A DNA stretch of 14,284 bases from Flavobacteriales bacterium (GTDB lineage Bacteria; Bacteroidota; Bacteroidia; Flavobacteriales_D; CANHHI01), in assembly GCA_947460225.1 (NCBI GenBank), contig CANHHI010000025.1:1-14284 (forward strand), written 5' to 3'. Under the pieces are notes generated by a model that worked only from the letters and a program-made list of their open reading frames with translations, had not been told where the DNA came from and searched no databases. Positions 1 to 7,831 of this stretch are shown piece by piece; position 1 is the stretch's first letter, and each line of letters opens with the position of its first letter. Position numbers and translations under genes: made by a program.

Positions 1-2030
1 CGCAAGACGAAGTGCTTGGTGAGGTTGTGGGTAAAGATATTCATGCGTCTGAGTATAATCAAGAAACAGAAAGAATTAAACAGCTTTATGCGTCTTATTA
101 TGGTCAAACGGAGGGCTTGGAAAAACAAGCAAAACAAGATGCTTGGGACGCTTTATTGCGCAAAAAAATCATGCAAAAATCTATCCATGATTTAGGTTTG
201 TCTTTGACGGCTAGTGAAGTAGAAGAATTGCTTTTTGGAGAGCGCATGCTTTCCGAGGTGCAAAGGTTTTTAGGGATTACTCCTGCTATGCCCGATTCTT
301 TGCGTGAGCGTGTGGTGCAACAGGTGAAAGACATAGAATCTGGAAATTTTCCAGAGCAGTTAGAACCTAACCAATATGCACAATATGAGCAAGTGAGAAA
401 ACAGTGGCTTGCGCAAAAACAGATTTTTTTAGACAATTACTTGAATGAACAATACGAATCTTTGGTGAGTGCTGGAGCATACATTTCTGAAAAAGAGGCT
501 ATGTTGCGCCAGGCACAGAAAGAGCAAAAAGTGGATATTCAGTATGTTTATAAACGTTTTGCTGATGTTTCTGATAGCGATATTGCTTACACAGAAGAAG
601 ACTTGCATGCGTATTACAAGAAAAATTATAAACAGGCTAAGTATAAACAAAAAGAAGATAGTTATGCGCTTCAATATGTTGTTTTTTCCCTTGAACCCAC
701 AGCAGAAGACAAAAACGCAATATTGCAAGAAGTATTGCAAACCAAGGAAGAATGGCAGGCTTTGGAGCGAGACACTACTTTTATTACGCTCAATAGCGCC
801 AATAGAAATTTAGATATACAAGATTTTGACAAGGGCAGAACTTTACCTAGTTTGAGTGCTGAGGAGCGAAAAGAAATAGAACAAGGTAAAGTTGGCACGG
901 TTTTTGGTCCTTTTGAAGACAATGGAACTTATAAACTCGTGAAAATCAAATGGAATGGGGCTTTTGCTGAGCGTAAGGCTGCACACATTCTTTTGCCTGT
1001 TGCAGAAGGGGATATTGAACAGCTTGCCCAGTCTGAAAAAATTGCGGACAGTTTGATGCAAGTATTAAGCAAGGGCGAATCTTTTGCAGAACTTGCCAAG
1101 GAATTTGGTACAGACGGAACACGTGATAACGGTGGTGATTTGGGTTGGTTTGGCAAGGGCGCTATGGTAAAACCTTTTGAAGATGCTGTTTTTGCTGCAA
1201 AACTTGGGCAGGTTTATAAAGTTACTACGCAGTTTGGTGTGCATGTGTTGCGTGTGGACAGTGCTAGAAGTGAAAACAAAAATAAAATTGCTATTATTTC
1301 AAAAAATATAGATCCTTCTAATAGAACGGAAAATAATATTTATAGTCAAGCCAGTGCTTTTGTTTTGGAAACAAAAAGAGCGGGAGATTTTGCTTTGGTT
1401 GCTAAGGATAAAGGCTATAAATTAGAGCAAGAAAATAAATTGTTGCGTGCTGGTTACCAGTTTGTTTCCGCTGTGAATGATGTGGACATGCTTAGACAAT
1501 GGGCAGTAAAACATAAAACAGGCGAAATTTCTGAACCTTTGGAAGATGGTTATAAAGCCTTTGTGGTAGCGAATCTTTTGGAAAAAAATAGCGCAGGTTA
1601 TCCAGAATTTGAGGCGGTGCGTAGCCAAATGGAGCGTGAGTTCGTGAAAGAACGCAAGGCGAACTTTTTGCTTGCTCAAGCTGGTGGCAAGAATTTTAGT
1701 GATTTAATAAGCCTTTGGGCAAATGGAACGCCACAAGAAGCTACTCAGTTGTCTTTTGCGGATAATTTTGTGCCAGGACTTGGCAGTGAACCTAAACTTG
1801 TGGGTGCGTCTTTTGGTTTGCAATTGGAAAAAACATCTGCTTTGATGGTGGGTAACCAAGGGGTTTTCATGGTAAAACTTTTGCAAAAATCGGACGATGC
1901 TATTGTGCAGGCGCAAGCTAAAAAAAGCCAAATAGATTATGTGGAGCAACAAAAAACGGCTTTGCGTGGTCAGTATTTTAATTACTTAAAAGAAATGGCG
2001 AATATCAAGGACGAACGCCTTAGTCATTAA
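1..2030 (+). CDS. PpiD/SurA-like periplasmic peptidyl-prolyl isomerase (5' partial)
   Basis: Parvulin-type prolyl isomerase and chaperone of the cell envelope, expected to assist folding of outer-membrane and secreted proteins. The frame is open from base 3 to the stop at 2030, so the gene starts outside the window; the GTG at 12 is internal. The missing part should carry the N-terminal membrane anchor of this family. The first visible residues (GEVVGKDIHASEYNQ) match the SurA_N-type opening 'G.V.GK.I...EFN'. A helical SurA-like region follows, then a parvulin domain around visible residues 320-415 with the hallmarks KAAHILL, GGDLGWFGKGAMVKPFEDA and TQFGVHVLRVD. About 250 further residues follow, as in the roughly 700-aa Bacteroidota proteins, with a single recognisable parvulin domain. 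A hairpin terminator lies just after the stop. The family call is firm; the client proteins are unknown. Confidence 0.9.
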   Translation, partial: QDEVLGEVVGKDIHASEYNQETERIKQLYASYYGQTEGLEKQAKQDAWDALLRKKIMQKSIHDLGLSLTASEVEELLFGERMLSEVQRFLGITPAMPDSLRERVVQQVKDIESGNFPEQLEPNQYAQYEQVRKQWLAQKQIFLDNYLNEQYESLVSAGAYISEKEAMLRQAQKEQKVDIQYVYKRFADVSDSDIAYTEEDLHAYYKKNYKQAKYKQKEDSYALQYVVFSLEPTAEDKNAILQEVLQTKEEWQALERDTTFITLNSANRNLDIQDFDKGRTLPSLSAEERKEIEQGKVGTVFGPFEDNGTYKLVKIKWNGAFAERKAAHILLPVAEGDIEQLAQSEKIADSLMQVLSKGESFAELAKEFGTDGTRDNGGDLGWFGKGAMVKPFEDAVFAAKLGQVYKVTTQFGVHVLRVDSARSENKNKIAIISKNIDPSNRTENNIYSQASAFVLETKRAGDFALVAKDKGYKLEQENKLLRAGYQFVSAVNDVDMLRQWAVKHKTGEISEPLEDGYKAFVVANLLEKNSAGYPEFEAVRSQMEREFVKERKANFLLAQAGGKNFSDLISLWANGTPQEATQLSFADNFVPGLGSEPKLVGASFGLQLEKTSALMVGNQGVFMVKLLQKSDDAIVQAQAKKSQIDYVEQQKTALRGQYFNYLKEMANIKDERLSH

Positions 2031-2042
2031 GGTTTAATTTTG

Positions 2043-2067
2043 ACAGGGGGCTTTGGCTCCCTGTTTT
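2043..2067 (+). terminator. Intrinsic terminator after the PPIase gene
   Basis: Bases 2043-2051 (ACAGGGGGC) pair with 2056-2064 (GCTCCCTGT) around a TTTG loop: nine pairs including one G-T, followed by TTTTGCTTT. It lies 13 bases after the upstream stop and 20 bases before the pepT start, which suggests that pepT begins a new unit. A -7-like TAATTTTG at 2035-2042 overlaps its left edge, but I see no matching -33 element. Confidence 0.75.
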
Positions 2068-2083
2068 GCTTTAACAAGAAATT

Positions 2084-3322
2084 ATGAAAAAAACAATAAT
2101 AGAGCGTTTTGTGCGCTATGTAAAGTTTGACACGGAGTCTGTGTTTGATGTGCAGCAAATTCCAAGCACTGATAAACAAAGAGATTTGGCGGTGCATCTG
2201 GCAGAAGAATTGAAAAAGATTGGTTTGTCAGATGTTTCTGTAACCGAAAATTGTTATGTGTTGGCTACTTTGCCTGCGAATACCACCAAAACAGATGTTC
2301 CCGTGATTGGCTTTGTGGCGCATTTGGATACGAGTCCAGATTTTACGGGCAAAAATGTCAATCCGAAAATTTGGGAAAATTACCAGGGTATAGATTTGGT
2401 CTTGAACGAGGAACAAAATATTGTTTTGCACACGAAAGATTTTCCAGAAATTTTGGCGTACAAAGGGCAAACGATTATTACGACCGATGGCACGACTTTG
2501 CTCGGCGCAGATGATAAGGCTGGCGTTACAGAAATTGTCAGTGCGATGGAGTATTTGCTTACACACCCTGAAATTTTGCATGGCACAATAAAAATTTGCT
2601 TTACGCCCGATGAAGAAGTGGGCAAAGGAGCTGATGCTTTCCCAGTGGATACTTTTGGCGCAGCATGGGCTTATACCATGGACGGCTCTTCGGTAGGCGA
2701 GTTAGAATATGAAAATTTTAACGCCGCTTATGCCAAGATTACGTTTAAAGGCAAGAATGTACACCCAGGCTATGCCAAGGATAAAATGATCAATTCCCAG
2801 TATTATGCGGTGGAATTTATGAAGCAATTGCCAGAAGACGAAGTGCCTGAATGCACAGAAAATTACGATGGCTTTTTTCATTTGTTGCATTTGAAAGGTT
2901 CGGTGGAACAAACCACTTTGGAGTATATTATCCGAGACTTTGATAAGGAGCAGTTTGAAGATAGAAAAGAATTGCTCAGAGATATATGTGCGCATTTTCA
3001 AAAAGCCTTGGGCAAAGATGTGGTTACTTTGGAATTGCGTGAGCAATACCAAAACATGCGTGAAAAAATAGAGCCCAATATACATATTGTGCGTTTGGCG
3101 GAACAAGCCATGAAAAACCTAGGTATTGTGCCAAAAATTAAACCCATACGTGGCGGTACAGACGGCGCAAGACTTTCTTTTATGGGTTTGCCTTGTCCAA
3201 ATATTTTTGCGGGTGGTGAGAATTTTCACAGCCGTTATGAATACGTGCCTGTGGAATCTATGGAGAAAGCCACGATGACGATTGTAGAAATTTGCAGATT
3301 ATTAGCGAGTGAAAAAGTATAG
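2084..3322 (+). CDS. pepT: Peptidase T (tripeptide aminopeptidase, M20B)
   Basis: Cytoplasmic di-zinc aminopeptidase that releases the N-terminal residue of tripeptides. Its 412 residues compare with about 408 in the E. coli enzyme. The metal-site motifs are all present and in order: H80 and D82 in VAHLDTS, D143 in LLGADDKAG, E177/E178 in TPDEEVGKG, D200 in YTMDGSSVGE and H382 in FHSRYEYVP. The lid/dimerisation domain lies between roughly residues 210 and 320, including the KGKNVHPGYAKDKM stretch. The ATG at 2084 matches the family N-terminus (IIERFVRYVKFDTES). It is followed after one base by the HAD gene and then, with overlap, by the vanX-like gene, so the three are probably co-transcribed. 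All key residues are present; there is little doubt about function. Confidence 0.97.
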   Translation: MKKTIIERFVRYVKFDTESVFDVQQIPSTDKQRDLAVHLAEELKKIGLSDVSVTENCYVLATLPANTTKTDVPVIGFVAHLDTSPDFTGKNVNPKIWENYQGIDLVLNEEQNIVLHTKDFPEILAYKGQTIITTDGTTLLGADDKAGVTEIVSAMEYLLTHPEILHGTIKICFTPDEEVGKGADAFPVDTFGAAWAYTMDGSSVGELEYENFNAAYAKITFKGKNVHPGYAKDKMINSQYYAVEFMKQLPEDEVPECTENYDGFFHLLHLKGSVEQTTLEYIIRDFDKEQFEDRKELLRDICAHFQKALGKDVVTLELREQYQNMREKIEPNIHIVRLAEQAMKNLGIVPKIKPIRGGTDGARLSFMGLPCPNIFAGGENFHSRYEYVPVESMEKATMTIVEICRLLASEKV

Positions 3323-3323
3323 T

Positions 3324-4028
3324 ATGAAGAAAGATTTGATTTATGTAGGTTTTGATAGAGATGGCACTTTGGAAGCTTCAGCGGTGCCATTTCCAGAGGC
3401 TTTGGGCAAAAAAATAAGACAATTGCAAAAACAGGGCGTTTTTGTGTTTATTGCCTCTGGCAAAAGTGTGGCGGAATTGCAAAATATTATTGCAGACTAT
3501 GGGTTTTCAGCCCATTTTATTTGTGGAGAGAGTGGGGGAGATTTTTTTCCTGAACATTTGTTGCATGCGCAAAATTACCCAGACTTAGACGCATTTAAAC
3601 AAAAAGTGCCTAGCATTTTTAGCCAATTGCCTAGTTTTTATGGGGAGGATAAAAAAACAGTATGGTCTAAAAAGTTTGGCAAAGATGTTTTAGATGCAGA
3701 GGGCATTATCAAAAATTTCGTGCAAGAAAACAATTGGCGTTTGAACGTATATGCACACCCTTTTGATGGGGAGGGCGGTTTAGACGTGGTGCCTGTGGGT
3801 ATGAGTAAAGCACTTGCTTTGGCGCATATTCCCAAAGAGGCAAAAATTTATTATTTTGGCGATGCAGAAAATGATTTGGAAATTATGCAAGATGTGCGTG
3901 TGTTACCCAATGCACCTAGCAATGCCAAGGCTGAGATTAAACAATTGGTTTTGCAAAAAGGGGGCAAAGTAGCCACGCAAGAAGCGGGTTTAGGCATTTT
4001 AGAACTATTAAATATTTATTTTCCATGA
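3324..4028 (+). CDS. HAD-superfamily phosphatase (Cof/SPP/MPGP-like, C2 cap)
   Basis: Predicted Mg-dependent phosphatase of 234 residues. HAD motif I is FDRDGTL (D11 nucleophile, D13), motif II IASGKS (S45), motif III GMSKALAL (K162) and motif IV YYFGDAENDLEIM (D180, D184). The insert between motifs II and III (about residues 75-150) fits a C2-type cap as in the Cof, sucrose-phosphatase and mannosyl-3-phosphoglycerate phosphatase groups. I take the ATG at 3324, one base after the pepT stop; the in-frame GTG at 3309 lies inside pepT and only adds five residues. The 3' end overlaps the next start in the sequence ATGATG, so translational coupling is likely. The substrate cannot be told from sequence; sugar or glycerate phosphates are the family's usual ones. 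Confidence 0.85.
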   Translation: MKKDLIYVGFDRDGTLEASAVPFPEALGKKIRQLQKQGVFVFIASGKSVAELQNIIADYGFSAHFICGESGGDFFPEHLLHAQNYPDLDAFKQKVPSIFSQLPSFYGEDKKTVWSKKFGKDVLDAEGIIKNFVQENNWRLNVYAHPFDGEGGLDVVPVGMSKALALAHIPKEAKIYYFGDAENDLEIMQDVRVLPNAPSNAKAEIKQLVLQKGGKVATQEAGLGILELLNIYFP

Positions 4029-4753
4029 TGAAAAAAGTCATTTTTACCTTATTTTGCTTTGCATATTTGCAAGCGCAAGTGCCTGTTGATTTTATACGTG
4101 TTTTAGATATAGACAGCAATATTAGAATTTGCCCACGTTATGCCATGCGTGAAAATTTTACGGCTGGCGTGGTTACAGGCTATCAAAAAGAGGATTTGGT
4201 TTTAACCCAACAAGCGGCTACTGCATTGCTAGCGGTAGAACAAGAAGTGCTTAAAGACGGTTATACGCTGGTCGTTTATGATGCGTATCGCCCACAGCGT
4301 GCTGTGCAAAACTTTGTGGATTGGAGTTATACCCAAGATACCACTGGCAAAGCCTATTATTACCCCAATTTGCCAAAAGCCAGTTTGTTTAAAAAAGGCT
4401 ATGTGGCTTTTAAATCGGGGCACAGCAGAGGAAGTACGCTGGATTTGACTTTGATGCGCTTAGAAGATACGCTGCAATGTTTGCCAAGTGTGCAAAAAAG
4501 AAAATTAACCAACGGCAAGCCTTTTTACTATTTGCAAGACGGGACTTTGGATATGGGTAGCCATTGGGATATGTTGCACGAGGTTTCGCACACGGAGAGT
4601 GATTTGGTGGACAAACAATTTTTGCAAAATAGGCTTTATTTGCGTGAAAAAATGCGCCAGTTTGGATTCAGACCTATTGCTATAGAATGGTGGCATTTTA
4701 CTTTGCAAAACGAACCTTTTCCAGATACTTATTTTGATTTTGTGGTGGAATAA
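4025..4753 (+). CDS. VanX-like D-alanyl-D-alanine dipeptidase (M15D), secreted
   Basis: Zinc dipeptidase that hydrolyses D-Ala-D-Ala. Residues 1-18 form a signal peptide (MMKKVIFTLFCFAYLQA, then Q, a usual Bacteroidota cleavage context), so it acts in the periplasm, unlike the cytoplasmic resistance VanX. Key sites are present: R89 in YDAYRPQ (transition-state arginine), H133 and D140 in SGHSRGSTLD, and E221 and H224 in EWWHF. Two ATGs (4025, 4028) are possible; the first overlaps the HAD stop. The setting after pepT and a phosphatase suggests peptidoglycan or peptide recycling rather than glycopeptide resistance: no vanH, ligase or two-component genes are present. DdpX-like is an equivalent name. 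Family certain; in vivo role inferred. Confidence 0.92.
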   Translation: MMKKVIFTLFCFAYLQAQVPVDFIRVLDIDSNIRICPRYAMRENFTAGVVTGYQKEDLVLTQQAATALLAVEQEVLKDGYTLVVYDAYRPQRAVQNFVDWSYTQDTTGKAYYYPNLPKASLFKKGYVAFKSGHSRGSTLDLTLMRLEDTLQCLPSVQKRKLTNGKPFYYLQDGTLDMGSHWDMLHEVSHTESDLVDKQFLQNRLYLREKMRQFGFRPIAIEWWHFTLQNEPFPDTYFDFVVE

Positions 4754-4774
4754 AAGATTTGGCTAAAATTTTAT

Positions 4775-4782
4775 TATTTTTG
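4775..4782 (+). promoter_or_regulatory. Possible -7 element before ispG
   Basis: TATTTTTG fits the Bacteroidota -7 consensus TAnnTTTG and ends eight bases before the ispG ATG. The only nearby TTTG upstream (4758-4761) leaves a 13-base spacer, shorter than usual, so this is a weak promoter candidate. If it is used, transcription would start at about the ATG itself. Confidence 0.35.
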
Positions 4783-4789
4783 TTGCGCT

Positions 4790-6712
4790 ATGCTTTACGT
4801 AAAAAATATTTTCAAATACCAACGCCGTAAAACCAATTTGGTGCAGGTTGGCACTTTAAGTATTGGTTCTGATGCGCCTATTCGGGTGCAATCCATGACC
4901 ACCACAGACACCATGGACACCGAAGGCTCTATTGCGCAGTCTATTCGCATGATAGAGGCAGGCTGTGAATTGGTTCGTTTGACTGCGCCTAGCAAAAAAG
5001 AAGCCGAAAACTTGGCGCATATTCAGGCAGGTATTCGCCAACAGGGTTATGATACGCCTTTGGTTGCAGATATTCATTTTACGCCAAATGCTGCCGAAGC
5101 TGCGGCAAAAATTATAGATAAAGTCCGCATCAATCCAGGTAATTATGTGGATAAGAAAAAATTTGAAGAAATTGCTTATACTGCGGACACTTACCAAGAA
5201 GAGCTTTTGCGCATAGCCGAGCGTTTTACGCCTTTGGTGCTTTTGTGCAAATCCCGTGGGGTAGCCATGCGCATTGGCACCAATCACGGGTCTTTGTCGG
5301 ATAGGATTATGAGTTATTACGGCGATACCCCGCAAGGCATGGTGGAATCTGCCATGGAGTTTTTGCGCATTTGCCAAAAAAACGATTATCACAACGTGGT
5401 CATTTCCATGAAATCCTCTAATCCTTTGGTGATGGTGCAGGCTTACCGCCTTTTGGTGGTGGCTATGGATAAAGAAAATATGCACTATCCCTTGCATTTG
5501 GGCGTAACCGAAGCAGGAGACGGTGAAGACGGCAGAATTAAGTCAGCTGTTGGTATTGGTGCGCTTTTGGAAGACGGCATTGGCGATACCATTCGTGTGT
5601 CGCTTACCGAAGACCCCGAAAAAGAAATTCCCGTGGCGCAAAAATTGGTGGCACGCTATGAAAATCCCAAAGAAATATCCATTGCAGATTTTCAAGGGGA
5701 ACTGCCTTATAATCCTTATGAATACAAGCGTAGGGAAACTTTTGCCGTGCAAAATATTGGTGCAAAACATGTGCCTGTTGTTATGGCTAATTTGAGCCAC
5801 TATCCCAATAAAATTACGCCTGCCAGTTTTTTTTCTTTGGGTTATCATTATTCGGTGCCTACGGACAAGTGGAATTTAGCCGAGCAGGCTTGTGATTATG
5901 TGTATTTGGGCGATAAGGAAATACATTTTGACATACCTGGCTCTTTGGGCATTTTGCAAAATGCTGAAACTTGGCTCAAAAATAAGCACAAAGATAGGCA
6001 TTATCCTATATTTAACCTGCAAAATGTGCATAGCCTAGCTGAAAAAAGCGATGTGCTGAATTTTTTATTTATCCAGGGGCAAGAACTTGAACAAAACTTG
6101 GATTTGCTCAAATCTTTGAAAAATTTCGTGTTGATTTTGCAAGCCGAGCAAAGCATGTTTGAACAACGCCGTGCCTACATAACGCTTTTGTTGCAAAACC
6201 TTAAAATACCTGTTGTTTTGCATCGCAATTATGCAAATATGGAAGATGTAGAAACTTTTCAATTATACGCTTCCACGGATTTGGGTGCTTTGCTCTTGGA
6301 CGGTTTTGGCGATGGCGTGATGCTAGAAGCCCCAAAAATTCCACAGCAAGTGCAAAATAGCACACTTTTTGGCATTTTGCAAGCCACCAGAACCCGCATT
6401 TCCAAAACGGAATACATTGCTTGCCCATCTTGTGGTAGGACTTTGTTTGATTTGCAAGAAACTACCGCAAAAATTCGTGCCAAAACCAGCCATTTGAAAG
6501 GCTTGAAAATTGGCATCATGGGTTGTATTGTGAATGGTCCAGGGGAAATGGCAGATGCGGATTACGGTTATGTGGGTACGGGCAATGGTGTGATTACTTT
6601 GTACAAACAAAAAACCGTGGTGCAAAAGAATGTGCCCGAAGCAGAAGCGGTACAAGCCTTGATAAACCTAATCAAACAGCATGGCGATTGGATAGAACCG
6701 AAGATTTCATAG
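4790..6712 (+). CDS. ispG: 4-hydroxy-3-methylbut-2-enyl diphosphate synthase, long three-domain form
   Basis: Radical-type iron-sulfur enzyme of the MEP isoprenoid pathway: 2-C-methyl-D-erythritol 2,4-cyclodiphosphate to HMBPP, using reduced ferredoxin or flavodoxin. Its 640 residues show the TIM-barrel domain (about 10-300; FKYQRRKTN, RVQSMTTTDTMDTEG, GDTIRVSLTEDPEKE), a large insertion (about 310-530) as in Bacteroidota, Chlamydiae and plants, and the C-terminal 4Fe-4S domain. Cluster cysteines are C545 and C548 (ACPSCGRTLFDL) and C579 (GCIVNGPGE), with E586 as the fourth ligand seen in this family. The ATG at 4790 puts the conserved FxYQRRKT motif ten residues in, as in homologues. The stop lies inside the next reading frame (overlap with the PLP-enzyme gene). 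Nothing is missing. Confidence 0.97.
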   Translation: MLYVKNIFKYQRRKTNLVQVGTLSIGSDAPIRVQSMTTTDTMDTEGSIAQSIRMIEAGCELVRLTAPSKKEAENLAHIQAGIRQQGYDTPLVADIHFTPNAAEAAAKIIDKVRINPGNYVDKKKFEEIAYTADTYQEELLRIAERFTPLVLLCKSRGVAMRIGTNHGSLSDRIMSYYGDTPQGMVESAMEFLRICQKNDYHNVVISMKSSNPLVMVQAYRLLVVAMDKENMHYPLHLGVTEAGDGEDGRIKSAVGIGALLEDGIGDTIRVSLTEDPEKEIPVAQKLVARYENPKEISIADFQGELPYNPYEYKRRETFAVQNIGAKHVPVVMANLSHYPNKITPASFFSLGYHYSVPTDKWNLAEQACDYVYLGDKEIHFDIPGSLGILQNAETWLKNKHKDRHYPIFNLQNVHSLAEKSDVLNFLFIQGQELEQNLDLLKSLKNFVLILQAEQSMFEQRRAYITLLLQNLKIPVVLHRNYANMEDVETFQLYASTDLGALLLDGFGDGVMLEAPKIPQQVQNSTLFGILQATRTRISKTEYIACPSCGRTLFDLQETTAKIRAKTSHLKGLKIGIMGCIVNGPGEMADADYGYVGTGNGVITLYKQKTVVQKNVPEAEAVQALINLIKQHGDWIEPKIS

Positions 6713-7578
6713 ACTTTGCCAAAAGCATAAGTCAAAAAATAAGCGATACTTGGGCGGTGCAACGTGAAGATTTGTTGCACCACGAGGTGTCGGGCAACAA
6801 GTGGCGCAAGCTCAAATACAATGTGGCGCATTATTTTGCCAATCCCCAGTACAAAGGCATCATTACTTTTGGCGGGGCTTTTTCCAACCATATTCTTGCC
6901 ACAGCTTCTGCGTGCAATCACCTCAAAATTCCGCTCTTGCTCGTGGTGCGTGGGGAAGGAGGGGACAGTGCCACTTTGGCACGTTGCCAAGAACTGGGTG
7001 CACGTTTGCATTTTGTAACACGCAGTGCATATAGAGAAAAAGCACAGCTTTATCAAGACATGCAAGCCATTTTCCCCGATTATTACCTCATACCCGAAGG
7101 TGGGGCGAATTATTTAGGAGCGCAAGGTTGCAAGGAAATTTACGCCCAAATTCAAGTAGATTTTGAGTATTTGGTTTGTGCGGTGGGCACAGCCACCACT
7201 GTTTCTGGGCTTGCCTTGGCTTTACAGCCACATCAGCGCATTTTGGCAGTGCCTGTGCTTAAAAACGCCTACTTTTTGCGCAATGATTTCTTGGCAAATC
7301 TGCGCCATTTTAAAGCCGAGCACCTTGCCCAGCAGGTGGATTGGGCTTTTGATTTTCACTTTGGGGGCTATGCCAAAACCACACCCGAACTTTTGTCTTT
7401 TGTTGCCAACTTTAACCAAGTGCATCACATTCCCATAGAACCCATTTACACAGGCAAAGCCTTTTTTGCCGCCCATCAATTGCTCAAGCCACAACAAAAA
7501 GTCTTACTCCTCCACACCGGCGGCGCACATGGTGCGCAGACATCGTCCGTTTTAATCTGGCATCAGAGATGCTTTTAA
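6688..7578 (+). CDS. PLP-dependent ACC deaminase / D-cysteine desulfhydrase family enzyme
   Basis: Fold-type II PLP enzyme of the family that opens 1-aminocyclopropane-1-carboxylate or removes sulfide from D-cysteine. From the TTG at 6688 it has 296 residues. Motifs: VQREDLLHHEVSGNKWRKLKYN with K38 as the PLP lysine, FGGAFSNHILATASAC, IPEGGANYLGAQGCKEI, VGTATTVSGL and the terminal LLHTGGAHGAQ. The frame is open further upstream inside ispG, but those residues look unlike the family and no ATG or GTG lies close to the conserved start, so a TTG start overlapping ispG by 25 bases is most likely. The last residues (about TSSVLIWHQRCF) are encoded by a REP-like repeat and extend past the usual family end near HTGGxxG. 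Deaminase versus desulfhydrase cannot be decided by eye. Confidence 0.88.
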   Translation: MDRTEDFIDFAKSISQKISDTWAVQREDLLHHEVSGNKWRKLKYNVAHYFANPQYKGIITFGGAFSNHILATASACNHLKIPLLLVVRGEGGDSATLARCQELGARLHFVTRSAYREKAQLYQDMQAIFPDYYLIPEGGANYLGAQGCKEIYAQIQVDFEYLVCAVGTATTVSGLALALQPHQRILAVPVLKNAYFLRNDFLANLRHFKAEHLAQQVDWAFDFHFGGYAKTTPELLSFVANFNQVHHIPIEPIYTGKAFFAAHQLLKPQQKVLLLHTGGAHGAQTSSVLIWHQRCF

Positions 7579-7595
7579 TCTGCTTCGCAGGCGTT
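7523..7595 (-). repeat. REP-like array, left copy (inside the 3' end of the PLP-enzyme gene)
   Basis: Read on the minus strand it has the same parts as the array at 8531-8637: a hairpin (CTGC-TTC-GCAG, 7580-7590), a linker of the form AGATTAAAAGCATCTCTGATGCC broken as AGATTAAAAGC plus TCTCTGATGCC (complement at 7559-7569), another AGATTAAAACG, and the end block whose plus-strand form is GACATCGTCCGTTTTAATC (7539-7557). A 6-bp hairpin with a 3-nt loop, GCGCAC-ATG-GTGCGC (7523-7537), closes it. The array lies partly in coding sequence: the PLP-enzyme stop (7576-7578) is inside the repeat. Confidence 0.75.
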
Positions 7596-7641
7596 GTAAT
7601 TGCTAGAAAATAAAAATTCTTTGAAAATATTTTTGAAAAAA

Positions 7642-7674
7642 TTTGGAACTTTAATGGAAAAGTTTGTACCTTTG
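7642..7674 (+). promoter_or_regulatory. Bacteroidota-type promoter for the predicted small RNA
   Basis: TTTG at 7642-7645, a 21-base spacer, then TACCTTTG at 7667-7674: a full match to the TTTG/TAnnTTTG consensus with normal spacing. A start about six to seven bases downstream (around 7681) falls at the left arm of the long inverted repeat. There is no plausible open reading frame directly after it, which points to an untranslated product. Confidence 0.7.
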
Positions 7675-7676
7675 TG

Positions 7677-7822
7677 GTACTAAATTCAACAAATCACTTA
7701 TGTGGTTACTACGCCGTTAAAGGCAATGGAAGGGCATAAATCCCTACCCCAACCTGACGAACTCCCTTCCGAGTTCCACGGCGTAGTTTTTTGCTACTGC
7801 TTTGATTTGTTGAATTTAGTAC
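7677..7822 (+). ncRNA. Predicted structured small RNA (6S-like rod)
   Basis: The two ends form a perfect 20-bp stem: GTACTAAATTCAACAAATCA (7677-7696) with its complement at 7803-7822. Inside is an open loop of 11 and 15 bases (7697-7707 and 7788-7802), then a perfect 10-bp stem ACTACGCCGT (7708-7717) with ACGGCGTAGT (7778-7787). The apical 60 bases hold a GAACTC/GAGTTC hairpin (7759-7764, 7771-7776) whose loop CCTTCC is complementary to GGAAGG at 7728-7733. A closed rod with a central bubble beginning just after a strong promoter is the general layout of 6S RNA, which titrates RNA polymerase. That identity is inference; no 6S, SRP, tmRNA or RNase P signature was recognised. The alternative is a small inverted-repeat element at the DNA level. 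Confidence 0.6.
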
Positions 7823-7831
7823 TTTACAAAA

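Noticed and set aside
4025..4753. Vancomycin-resistance locus
   Set aside because: The VanX-like protein has a signal peptide and stands without vanH, a D-Ala-D-Lac ligase or vanRS, which points to envelope peptide turnover.
4856..5497. 213-aa minus-strand open frame inside ispG
   Set aside because: H/I/R-rich translation antisense to strongly conserved ispG motifs; no family signal.
7755..7776. Hammerhead-like CTGACGA followed by a stem
   Set aside because: The GAAA that must follow stem II and a matching cleavage triplet are absent, so the ribozyme core is incomplete.
7677..7822. SRP RNA, tmRNA, RNase P RNA or a known riboswitch
   Set aside because: None of the conserved blocks I know for these (for example the SRP GGAA apical loop with its flanks, or the TPP and cobalamin cores) is present.
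7677..7822. Retron msr-msd RNA because of the paired ends
   Set aside because: No reverse transcriptase gene lies in the window and the branching-G layout was not evident.
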